NCBI GenBank assembly: GCA_026214975.1 | Contig: CM047808.1 | Coordinates: 51,128,321-51,192,320, forward strand | DNA from: Gentiana macrophylla | Lineage: Eukaryota > Streptophyta > Magnoliopsida > Gentianales > Gentianaceae | Length of the DNA stretch: 64,000 bases | Direction of reading: 5' to 3' | Shown here: positions 49,817 through 60,295 of the stretch, one piece after another | Layout: every line of letters starts with the position of its first letter | Numbering within the stretch: position 1 is the first letter of the stretch | The notes under the pieces: model-generated | What the model was told of the DNA's origin: nothing | The model's input: only the letters and a program-made list of their open reading frames with translations | The model's database searches: none | Translations under genes and position numbers: made by a program

Positions 49817-50056
49817 ATGATTTCGTTTGGTTTCTTTTTCCGTTGTAATAAATGTTGCATTTCTACCTTTAGATATTGAGTTTCTATTCTTGGATGTTTG
49901 GAAAAAAAAATTAACCGAGTCTTTTGCTTCAAATTTTCTTAACTCGATACGACATAGTACAGGCTTACATATAAAGTGAAATTTATTTTTTATTTTATAT
50001 GTGCCGAACGTTCTTTTTCCGGATAAGGACTCGGTGTCCGGGAACGGGGCGTTACA
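49817..50056 (+). repeat. Gypsy 5' LTR, right part
   Basis: The last 240 bases of the interrupted LTR, ending GGGAACGGGGCGTTACA, followed directly by the primer-binding site. Confidence 0.8.
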
Positions 50057-50057
50057 G

Positions 50058-50075
50058 TTGGTATCAGAGTGAACC
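50058..50075 (+). other. Primer-binding site of the gypsy element
   Basis: TTGGTATCAGAGTGAACC starts one base after the LTR end and matches the methionine-tRNA complement in its first 12 bases. Confidence 0.8.
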
Positions 50076-50157
50076 GTCTTTTATGCTTCCTTTGTTTTAA
50101 GATAAGATTTCTTTAGATCTTTTAGTAACATTCTGGTATTTTCTTTGATCATCAGGA

Positions 50158-51225
50158 TGGTGTTCACTAGAACCGGAGCGGGGGCAGAAGCTTCAGGAGT
50201 GTGGCGTGAGAGTCCAACGCCGGTTGTAGAAGGCGGCTTTGTGAGGCAGAATCCTTCACCTCATCCGAATTACACCCCCACCCCCCATATACTGTGACCC
50301 CCACAACATTATCTCAGCGGAGCCTGTCACCGCGACCACATTAGGATCCTACACCACGACCTCAACCAAGGTACAACTACATCTATGGAGAACCCATGAA
50401 AGCCCCCATCCATGTCACTGTAGTAGGAGATATTCCACCATTCAGTGTACCCCCAGCAACCCACATCTATCCTCCACCGATCAGTGTCTACCCTCCACGG
50501 TAAGCCACCCTTCTCCACTGGTTTTCCACCATCAGCAACATCAGACCTTTTTATCCACCACTAGTAGGTCACACTCCTCGACCTATTATACCCCTTTCAC
50601 CGCATTTTGATCACCAGCAAGGCTTTGGTTATCCACCCTACGGTTTCTATCAACCACAACCATACCAACAACGGCCTTACCAATAATAAATACCTTTTGG
50701 ATACCAACCAGTTCCACCAGTTAGACCGGCTTTTGAGCAAGCACCGTCAGTTGATTGGTACACAAGGCTAAGAAGGAACTGAGTTCAATACTTCTTTGGG
50801 AATATGGAACATTCAAAGGCTGAGGAGTGGTTAAGGAGTTTTTAGAAGGCTTGAAGGAACATAAACGTCCCTGAATCTGAGATGGCCCAGTTGGCAGTTG
50901 GTTTTTTTTCCGGTGCAGCTGAAGCTTGGATTGATGCTATAGAGAGTAGTAACGGAAAAGTGACAAATTGGGAAGGCTTCAAAGTTATGTTTTACAATGA
51001 GTATTTCCCAGCAACAGCAACTGTGCAAGCAGACAAGGGAGTTAGTTCTGAAAACTTAAGTGTGTTCATTTGATGGTATCCCAGTATACCAACAAGTTCA
51101 ATGAGTTGGGAAGGTTTTACCTTGAGCTTATGAAGGTCGAATAGAGGAAGATGTCAATTTACAAAAGAGGGATTATCCGATGAGATACAATCTAGTCTGT
51201 TGGGTTTCACAACAAGGAATATGGC
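50158..51225 (+). pseudogene. Ty3/gypsy gag (N-terminal part), with stops and cut at its 3' end
   Basis: ATG at 50158 opens a Pro/Tyr-rich N-terminus followed by the retrotransposon gag domain: VQYFFGNMEHSKAEEWLRSF, then PESEMAQLAVGFFSGAAEAW and NWEGFKVMFYNEYFPA. Stops lie within the domain (for example near 50780, 50845 and 51071). The reading stops making sense after TTRNMAD at about 51225, where an Athila-type LTR starts. A zinc knuckle is not reached. Confidence 0.82.
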
Positions 51226-52628
51226 TGATGACGGTTAAAATAGCTTATCCTACGACATCAATATTCTATCCATAATTAGCTAAAAATAGTTGTTTCGACC
51301 TATAAATATGAACCATTTACGTTGAATATCATATGTCGGGTTTGTGAGTCGAGAAATATGCACTTAGCGTTTATTTTCCCTGTTTCGATATTATATCATG
51401 CGTTATTTGATGATTTTCAGGATACGGAATATTGGGCCGAGCATGACGGATGAATTTGGAGTGGACTGGACGAAAAGAATGGGCCAAGGGTATTCTAGAA
51501 GCATCCAAGTTAAGTCGGTTGAGAAAAAGGATGAAAATGCCCTCGGTAACCCGAGAGGCGGTGCCAACTTACCGAGGTCCCAGAATCATCCAAAACGTGT
51601 TTTCTTGGACTAGGTGTCGAACTAGTTGTTCCTAAGTCGGTTTAGATAGCTATAAATAAGAGGCTTCATCTCAGAACAAAATGTTTATTTTATTTTTTTT
51701 ATGAGTTCTGGTCGGAGAGACGATGGAGTCGCCGCCTAGGGAGAGATCTCGAAGGAGATCTACGCTCGTCTTCAAGGGTATGATTTTCTGTCTTTTCCAA
51801 GATGTAGATCTATCATTGTTCTATTCGACTAGTATGTTTTAATTGCTTATTTAGTTTAATTATGTAGTAGTTAGTTTATTTTACCACATGTGTTGTAGAT
51901 CTGATTCGTTGGTGAAGAAATCATGAAATAGTAGTTGCGTTCTTTAGATCTGCGACGGTCTATATCGCTAGATCTGGATACCTAGTAAATTACTAATTCA
52001 TGATAATCGGCGTCAACTACGTTGATCGATATATTTAATTTACATGTTTTTAGCCTGATCAACTATTTGCTTGTTATCATAAATTAACGTGAAGGACCAC
52101 AAGTGACGTGTTAATTAGGACATTATCTAGAATGGACCCTAGGAACGTGCTGGTCAATGTCGACATCTGTCTAGGCGGGTTTGCGGTATGAGGTAACACT
52201 CAATATCGGCAGCTCTAGTTCTTTATACGTATGGGCTATTACGGACCAATTAAGGAGGGTAGCTTGAGTATAGATTGTCTACTGCCATTGTCAGAGTAGA
52301 TAGGGTTAGGAGTTGTACCCATAGCTGAACAATGAATAAATTCACCAATGGGGAGGATTGTTGCATGTGTGGGGGAAATAACTAATTACTCATAATTGAA
52401 CTAATACCTTAGAACTCTAGTTTGCTTCGTTGAACTTGCATAATCTTGTTAGTTTGAGGCACCAATACTACTGTCTATATATTATAGTTGGTCGTAGACC
52501 GTTATCGTGACAACTCAATCTTAATAATTAGACGTTCTTACGAGTCTCAATGGGATCGACCTTGATTAGCCAGTACTCTACTACGATAGACCTAGTCCTA
52601 TTGCTAGTAAGTGCCTTGCACGCGATCA
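51226..52628 (+). repeat. 5' LTR of the Athila-type element
   Basis: The proposed start is TGATGACGGTTAAAATAG and the end GCACGCGATCA. TATAAATA occurs at 51301-51308 and, better placed for the promoter, at 51651-51658. With only one LTR in view the left border is set by where gag similarity ends. Confidence 0.7.
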
Positions 52629-52631
52629 AGA

Positions 52632-52653
52632 TTTTTGGTGCCGTTTCCGGGGA
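52632..52653 (+). other. Primer-binding site (tRNA-Asp type)
   Basis: TTTTTGGTGCCGTTTCCGGG differs by only two bases from the usual Athila site TTTTTGGCGCCGTTGCCGGG. It lies a few bases after the LTR end. Confidence 0.85.
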
Positions 52654-52942
52654 CTCGTGTCAAGAATACTTGTTATTTAAGATTGAGTTTGCTGTATATT
52701 TGAGTCTGTTTAATTGAGTCTTTTTTATAGTATCTTTATACTAGATTCGTACAGAGTCAGTTCTGTGAATTCTGGAGGAAAATTGCCACCGGTTTACCGA
52801 GGTCCACCCCGATAAACCGAGGGTCCCGATTTTCCAGAATCATTTCTATTAGTTCAGAGTCAAGTCAGTAGTCAAAGTCTGTATTTTTGAGTCTGCCAGG
52901 CGTGTGTAACAGCCGCCGAGGCAAGTCACTAACTGTATCTTT

Positions 52943-54920
52943 TTGTTGATTCTTGAGTTACCACGAAGGGAAGAAGAAATTCCACCTTTGGAGGATACCA
53001 AAATCGACATGGCACAGAACGGACAGAATGGAGCAAGAGTTGTGGTACAAGCAGATAGGAGAACTCTACAGAGTTATGCAATGCCTACGATTGAGCAATT
53101 TGTGCCAGCAATTGTTCAACCTGAGGATGCTGCTGAGGTATTTCGCCCGAAACCAAATGTGATCCAAATGGTGACTAACTACACTACTTTTCATGGAGTA
53201 ATGAAGGAGGATCATAGTGTACACGTCACCAACTTTCTGGAGATAGTCTGTACGGTTAAGCCAGCAGGAGTACCAGGAGACAATATCAAGTTGAAATTGT
53301 TTCCATTCACTCTGAAAGACAAAGCGAAGATATGGTTATTGTCTCTAGCACCGGGATCGATTCGAACTTGGACCGATCTGTTGTAGAAGTTTTTGAATAA
53401 GTACTGCCAAACCTGAGAAGTCACTACAGATGAGAAAAGACATTATGAATTTCAAGCAGAGACCCACTCAAACCTTTGAAGAAGCATGGGAAAAATTTAA
53501 GGAAGCACATAGGAGATGCCCTCATCATGATATCACTTTACCCGTACGAATGCATAGTTTTTATCATGGATTGCGGCCAAGTGAATAAATGAGAGTTGAT
53601 GCATCAAGCAAAGGATGTTTTGTGTTGCTATCACTGAAGAAGCTGAAGAGAAATTGGAGCAAATTGCGCTTACAAGTCAATGGGGAACACATCAAGTTGA
53701 AAGCGCCAAAGTAGCTGAAGGCGTATTCTGAGAAGATAATTCTCAAAAGATCTTATACCAGCTAATGGTGATGAATGAGAAGATAGAGGGCATGCAAGAT
53801 CACATAGCCAAGGTTGAGAAAGTACAAGAGATTGAAACTACCAACACTGAGGACGTGAACTATATAGGGAGGTAAGGAAATCTTTATAGGGTCGGATATC
53901 GCCCAGGTTCTCATGACCACCCTGGTTTTAGACTGAGCGACCCTACTGGGGGTTTTTGACAAAGTGATTCAAACAGTGGAGAGAGACCGAGACAAACATG
54001 TGGATTCATGCCTCAATTCAATAAGTCCGGTGGTTGGGAAGCAGCCATGGATAAAATGAGCTCAACTATGACCGACACGGTCAATCAACTTATGAAATCC
54101 ATGACTGAGCTGAATACAAACTTCACCACATATTGTCAGAATAATGATACTAGACTGACCAATCAAGAAGCCTTAGTGCAGAATCTGTCACACCAAGTGG
54201 GGCAGATTGCAGAACAAGTGTCAGCCCGTCCTCTGGGGGGATTGCCGAGTAGTACTGAGAAGAATCCGAAGGACGTGAATGCAATCATGACTAGAAGCGG
54301 AAAGGAACTGCCTGGACCATTATACCAACTATCCAGGTGGAATCAGAAAGTAGTAAGTAGTAGAACACAGCAGAATCTGGAGAAAAAGAGGGGCCGGTAA
54401 CCCGGGACAATGCTCCGGTAAACCGGGAGTCTGAAAATTCGATGAGTCAAGCGAGCAGAGCGGCAAAGAGTCAGCCAAGGTAAGTCTTCACGGACTGTAA
54501 CTATTAATCCTGCTACTTTACCCTATCCCCCAAGGAAATATAAGCCGAATAATGATGATGCGCGTTATAAAAAGTTTGTAGAGATGTTTAAAAAGTTGCA
54601 AGTAAATATACCTTTGGTAGAAGCTCTGGCCGGAATGCCAGAGTATGCAAAATTCTTGAAAGAAGCAATTTCTACCAAAAGGAAATTGTTAGACCTTGAG
54701 ACTATATGACTTAACGAGGAATGCTCGGCAGTTTTGCAACGCAAACTGACTCCTAAGTGTAAAGATCCTGGGAGCTTCCTCATACCATGCACAATTGGAG
54801 GAGTATGCCTGAACAAAGCATTATGAGCCAGTGTCAATCTGATGCCACTCTCCATTTTTCATAAGTTAGGCATGAAGGAGTTGAATGAGACATTTATAAC
54901 CCTTCCATTAGCAGATAGGT
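52943..54920 (+). pseudogene. Athila-type gag and protease region, decayed
   Basis: The 52943 frame has FRPKPNVIQMVTNYTTFHGV and LKLFPFTLKDKAKIWLLSLA, the usual Athila gag core, ending at TAG 53384-53386. Further gag pieces continue to about 53700 with several stops, then a Gln/Asn-rich part at 54008-54400 (NATLSHQVGQIAEQ-like) up to GKELPGP. From 54560 the protease-linked region reads KKLQVNIPLVEALAGMPEYA, and the motif before SVNLMPLSIFHKLG has a stop where Asp-Leu-Gly is expected. The frame is lost where the next LTR begins. Confidence 0.82.
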
Positions 54921-56617
54921 TGTTGGACTTATTTCTTAGTTTTGATGATGAGTGCCATACTAGCTGTTATAGTGCAAAGGCAAAAAGATGTCTAGATCAA
55001 ATGTATAGGTTTATTAGAGTTTGATTCATAAATAGGTTTGATCAAACATGCACTGTAAAGGGCTGCTGATTGATATCAGCAGACTGGTCTAGGTCAGTAG
55101 GGTAGATAGGTCAGTAGACTAGTCTTGAACTCTTGAAGACCGAAGGCTCAAAGTGAGGTTCAAACTCGATTCTGAAGGCTAAGGGATCAAACTTAGTAAT
55201 TTAAGTCAAGGATATGGAATCAGAATTTAGGCAAGTCTGTGATGACCTAGACTGATTACATATACCTTATATAGAAGGTCTAAGTTCCATAAGTTGGATG
55301 ATGTTTGGAACTTAGTTATAATTAAAATGGTGTAATCTAACTTCACAAATAAAAGTTAGATAAAAGAAATCATTGCAGATATATTTTATACACGAAATAT
55401 GATGATCGCAGATCGATTGGTACTTCATGAGATCGATGAACTCTGGCCGATATATACCTCGATTAATTCAAGATTATCTTAGAAGATTACATGGATAAGG
55501 ACAGCCAACTACATCCGATTTGATCAAACAAATCAGTGGTTAGGATTAAAAGAACGTTGGGATGATTCAGGACTTCATCCAATGGACACAAGTCAAAGGT
55601 GGTGAATGACCTTTGTCAAAAGGAATTTCGGCGCGGTGTCGATCCTATGAATAGTGATGAATGCAAATCGATGGGACAAAAACAAGGAGCAGTTACATTT
55701 GAAATTCAAATTCAAGTCACATGCATTCTTGCCTATAAATAGAAGACTTTCAACTCAGAAAAATGAGGATGAATTTTGGATAAACTTAAAGTGATAATAT
55801 TGGTGAAAAACACCTCTTGAACTTCTTTGAGCATAAGGTTCTTGATCTAGTAAATTTCTTCAAGTGTATTCTCAGTATTCAAGCCGCATCAAGATTACAC
55901 ACTTGAGAGACGCGCAAGGCTTGATTACATCATCCTAATCAAGCTGCAGAATTGAATCATTTATTTGATTCAATCTTTATTTTATAAAGAACCTCTTGAA
56001 GACAGTGAAGCATCCATCATTGGGTGTGAAAGGCTGTTGTTTGTGGTGGAGTGGTGAAGAGGCAATCCTACCCTTCAAGGACCAGTGGAAGACTCGGGGA
56101 GCGACATCCTACCTGTTCCCGTTTTGAGTTTGTGAAGCCATAGTTATTGGTGAAGGACAAACAACTTAGGAATCTTTGTAAAAGTGCATCAAAGATCTCT
56201 AGTGAATTTCCTCCAACATCACAGGAGAAGAGTGGGTGAGCAGGATTACATCACCTGGAACCACTATAAAATCGGCTATTTACTTTACGCATTTACTTTC
56301 TACGCACTTAGTTTATCTTATACATCGACCCTCACCGAAGCAGCAATGAAATCACACACTTGCACTCAATGAGTATCTAATACTTAGTATCACTTTTAAC
56401 AACAAGTATAAAGGCTTAATTTTGATATAATTCCATTTGCACAAATTCAGCAAACTCAACTCGATGAACTCTTGTTTATCTTATTGAACAGTTGAAGTCT
56501 CAAGAACTCTCAAGTATCGCAGATCTTTGAAATTGCAATTTGTTAACTCCAAAGTTTTAAGTGTTAAGTTTATTCACCCCCTCTAAACTTAACCAAAGCC
56601 TTTTCTAGGGACCAACA
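54921..56617 (+). repeat. 5' LTR of the SIRE-type element
   Basis: It begins TGTTGGAC and ends GGGACCAACA; the length is 1697 bases. TATAAATA is at 55734-55741. It interrupts the Athila protease region. Confidence 0.85.
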
Positions 56618-56618
56618 A

Positions 56619-56631
56619 TTGGTATCGGAGC
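56619..56631 (+). other. Primer-binding site of the SIRE-type element
   Basis: TTGGTATCGGAGC, one base after the LTR end; methionine-tRNA type with one change from the consensus. Confidence 0.8.
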
Positions 56632-56722
56632 AAAGGCTTACATTCAAGTAATCCTACTTGTTGTGCTTGTGAAAATTCTTTAAAACTTTCTTTCAAGTTA
56701 CTGAATTTCAAAGACTTTCATC

Positions 56723-58263
56723 ATGGACAACACTCGGTATGCTAGAACTATCTTTGATGTGTTCTCTTGATAGATTTGATGAGTATAAACGTCGAATGCT
56801 GAGGCATACCTTGCTGCGCTACTCATGATGAGATGATGGATGTACTATCGATGGACCTTTGGAGATTACTAAGGCGAATGAGTGGGTGATACAAGTAGTA
56901 CATTCCTAAACCAAAAGAGAATGGAATGCGAAGGCAGAGAAAAGAGCAAACCTCAACAACATTGCTATTGATATCATTTACGAGAACCTTGGATAGCAAT
57001 ATGTACATGAAGGTTAAAGATTGCAAGGCGCAAAGGAACTTTGGGACAAGATTCATTTAATCTGTGAAGGCACTCGATGTAATAAAGAAGAACAAAATCG
57101 GTGTGGCGGAAAGAGGTTCCAAAAATTCAAAATCTTAAATGAAACCATTGAGCAAATGGAGTCTAGATTCAATGCAATCTTGGATGAACTTACCTCTTTG
57201 AATGTAAGTTATTCAAAAGAGGAAATAAACACAAAAATCTTGGAAGCTCTACCTGCAAAGGATGTTTGGAAAATGAAGGTGACTGCAATTGAAGAAATGA
57301 GAAAATTGCATGAAGAAGACACCTTCAAATTGTTTTCGGATCTAAAGGCTTATGAATTCAGCAAAAAGCTTGTGCCTGAGATCGAAAGGAAGAGCCAAAG
57401 ACCATTGCATTGGCTGCTTCACATCATGAAGAAACATCGGGAGGACAGGATGATATCTTTGGATGAGATGCAAGAGCGGATTGCCCTCTTGAGCAAGAAA
57501 ATCGGGATGATGAAGACCTGGAAAGGGCACTTCAAGAAATTTTACAAAGAGGCCTCTTGAAAGAAGGAAAGAAGAACCAAAGAAAGATAATGATTATACG
57601 TGCTTTCATTGCAAGAAACCAGGACACTTCAAACTGGTATCCCGAGTTAAAACAAGGCAAGGAACACGATTATCTTTGTTTCAAGCTGCAAGAAGCCTGG
57701 ACATTTTAGACTGATTGTCGGACTTCATGAAGACCAAGAGTCAACAAAGAAGACATGGCAAGAAGGCTATGGTTCTTTGAAGATGAATCGTAGGGTATGA
57801 AGTGGAATCGAAAAGGAAATGAATCGGATGACCTTTGCACTAGTTCTTGATATGGAGGATTATGCTTTAATGGCCAATATGGATGAAACTGAGGAGGTAT
57901 ATAACACTGTATCTATCAATACTCCTGCTGGAAGTGATTGTGAATCAACATGTGGTTCAAATCCTAGAAATTCTGACAACAATAAGACTTTGGATGCCAT
58001 CCTTAATCAAGCGAGGATAATACAATCTGGTTATGAGGTTGTGAAGGTGAAAAGAAGCTCTTGAATTGGAAGTTGGAAGATTGAAAGCTGGATTGAGGGT
58101 TCTCAAAGGTAAAGAAAAAGATGTTGGACAGATTCAGGATAAGTCTGCTGAACATCCAGCAGCCTCTGAATCTGCTGAACCATCTTGTTCCACTACTGCT
58201 TACAAATTAGGAAAGCCTTATGGGGATAGAACAGGGCTTGGATTTGGAACTCAAACAATCTAA
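56723..58263 (+). pseudogene. SIRE-type gag, decayed
   Basis: ATG at about 56723 (MDNTRYA) is quickly followed by stops. The best block is 57021-57560: GAKELWDKIHLICEG, ETIEQMESRFNAILDEL and WKMKVTAIEEMRKLHEEDTF, typical of SIRE-like gag. Two related zinc-knuckle segments follow: CFHCKKPGHFK at about 57602-57634 and a damaged CFK-type copy near 57678-57720. Coiled-coil-like Lys/Glu-rich frames continue to 58263. Confidence 0.82.
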
Positions 58264-58279
58264 CAAGAATGGATCCGAT

Positions 58280-59005
58280 AAGGTTCTTGAACCTAGTTCA
58301 GATTTGGTCCTAAGTTTGTACCGAAGACTAGATCCAACTCCCGAGTAAGGTTCTTTGAGGCGATCAAACCCAATGAGAATGCTTCAAAGAAGCAAAATCG
58401 AGAAGTCAAAAAGTCAACGACTCCTAATAAAAAGAGTAAATCTAAAAATATGACTGCTGTGTCTTCTAAGCTGCTTGATAGCGAGACTGCTACCAAGTCT
58501 ATTTGGACCACGGAAGAGTAGTAAGCAGAAACATTCCAAGGATAAGAATCCTAAACCCAAAAATGTTTATCATTCAAGGGATACTTATCTCGGGGGGAAA
58601 GGTAGACTGTTCCCTGCGATGAAGATTGGAATATTCACGCATCTAATGCTAGAAAGCATAAGTATAACCATCTTTGCTAGAGGTAAAACCTAGGCAATGG
58701 AATCACAGAGAGGACTTATACAAGGCCTCGTGAGACTCCATACTCTGAGTACATTCTCCTAACAGACTGACAAACTAATGGTTATACTAATGCTTCTAAC
58801 ATCAAGAATCACTTCAAACAAACATTACAAACCAAAAGGCCGAGAAAACATATGTGATTCTACACAACCTCATTGTTAGAACTTATGGATGTGTGGAATA
58901 CATGTATGAACCAAAGTATGAACCAAAGTATGACACATTTAAGAGAAGACCTTATGGAGACATGCCAAGGGTCATGCTTACCACTGACCATTATGGACCC
59001 AAACA
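58280..59005 (+). other. Degenerate linker between gag and protease of the SIRE-type element
   Basis: Lys/Ser-rich frames (for example 58475-58693) with many stops; no domain is recognisable. Confidence 0.5.
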
Positions 59006-59630
59006 GGTTTGGGTACCTAAAATGCATTAACTTTGTTTTGTAGGGTGTGCGGTACTTTTGGTGGATGTTCCGGACACATGACAAAGAATAAGCACTGTCT
59101 GTCAAACTTTATAGCAAAAGATGGTCCAAGGGTGAATTTTGGCAACAAGAATACACCTGGATATACAAGAGGATATGGCACACTTATCAGAAATGGACTT
59201 ACAATCAAGAATGTTGCATATGTGGAAGGAATTTGGACTACAACTTCTTGAGCCTTTGGACAATTCGTGACAAGGGATACAAGGTCACTTTTGACAAAAT
59301 CAACTGTATTGTCATTAGTGAAAGAGGTGATCAAGTTGTACTTGCTGGTAGAAGACAACAGAACATGTATGTTGTGGATTGGTCTACTGCAGTTCCAGAA
59401 ACCTGCCTGATAGTGCATACCAAATCAGAACTCAATTGGTTATGGCACAAGAAGTTAAATCACTTAAACTTTGATGATATTAATCAGTTGGTGAAGAAGA
59501 AACTGGTGATTGGTTTACCTGAGATCACATTCAAGAAAGATGTGGTGGTTCTATACATCCTCATGAAGATCAACTTTTCGATATTTTCACTAAACCATTT
59601 GTGATGAAAGATTTGCCAAATTAAGGGTGA
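59005..59630 (+). pseudogene. Protease / GAG-pre-integrase remnant fused by deletion to the RNase H tail
   Basis: The segment 59033-59220 encodes the region around the protease (the HMTKNKHCLSNF stretch and GYGTLIRNGLTIKNVAYVEG); the catalytic aspartate motif is damaged. The 59233 frame holds GAG-pre-integrase (LNWLWHKKLNHLNFDDINQL, ending GLPEI). At about 59540-59565 the sequence switches to the last residues of RNase H (DQL.DIFTKP, then FAKLRVELGIIKVGD). The integrase core, RT and most of RNase H are absent. Confidence 0.82.
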
Positions 59631-59681
59631 ACTTGGAATTATAAAGGTTGGTGATATTGACAAAGTCTTGGAATTCACCGA

Positions 59682-59846
59682 GGGATTAGTCTTTGCTATG
59701 TTGGGTGAGCTCACTTAGCAGATTAGTCATTGGTATCAACAATTCCATGTACTTATGTTTGGACAATTGAGCAAATGAGGTTGCCAAGGGATTGGTCTTT
59801 GTCATTTTGGGTGAGCTCACTTGATAGATCGATCATTGGTATTAAA
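59682..59846. repeat. Two ~57-base direct repeats downstream of the pol remnant
   Basis: GGATTAGTCTTTGC...TTGGGTGAGCTCACTTAG at 59682-59740 recurs as GGATTGGTCTTTGT...TTGGGTGAGCTCACTTGA at 59790-59846. Confidence 0.8.
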
Positions 59847-60295
59847 CTTCATCTTGTATTATCAATTGAACAAAACAAGAAGAAAACATAAATCGTGAGT
59901 ACTTATGTCGCCATTTGCTGAAGCCTTTTATATCCAGATGCTTGAGCCCACCTCTTGAGGATCACCCCTTTGGATGGGGCGTTACTCGATCAAAGTTATT
60001 AAAGTCAAAAAGCATATTTGGCGGGATATTTATTTTATCTCTATTACCATAGTTAAACCATTCAATGGTTACAAGCGTTATGAAGGTATAATGGGCCACG
60101 TGTCAAGGCGAAATTTATTCGGTTTAATCATGGTTACCTCAATGTACGTGCAATGGCAGTTTCAACTACCCACTTGTCTATATAATCGATATTACACGGT
60201 AGATTCTCTACTTGCAATACGCTTTATCACTTGCAAATCACGCATTGTATGAACACTGATTTGAGAGTAATTTTTCTTCATCTTTTCTTATTTCA

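Larger units (their letters stand above)
37113..51225 (+). mobile_element. Ty3/gypsy retrotransposon (Tekay/Del-like), interrupted twice
   Basis: Its 5' LTR starts TGTAATATTCC at 37113 and ends GGCGTTACA at 50056 once the inserted copia element (38767-49816) is removed, giving about 1894 bases. The primer-binding site is TTGGTATCAGAGTGAACC at 50058-50075. Gag follows, cut at about 51225 by an Athila-type LTR. No pol is present in the window; if it survives it lies to the right. The lineage call is from LTR ends and gag type and is tentative. Confidence 0.8.
51226..54920 (+). mobile_element. Athila-type Ty3/gypsy element, 3'-interrupted
   Basis: An LTR of about 1.4 kb (51226-52628) is followed by a primer-binding site TTTTTGGTGCCGTTTCCGGG, the aspartate-tRNA type used by Athila, and an Athila-type gag and protease region. 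It is cut at 54920 by the next LTR. No pol is present. Confidence 0.85.
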
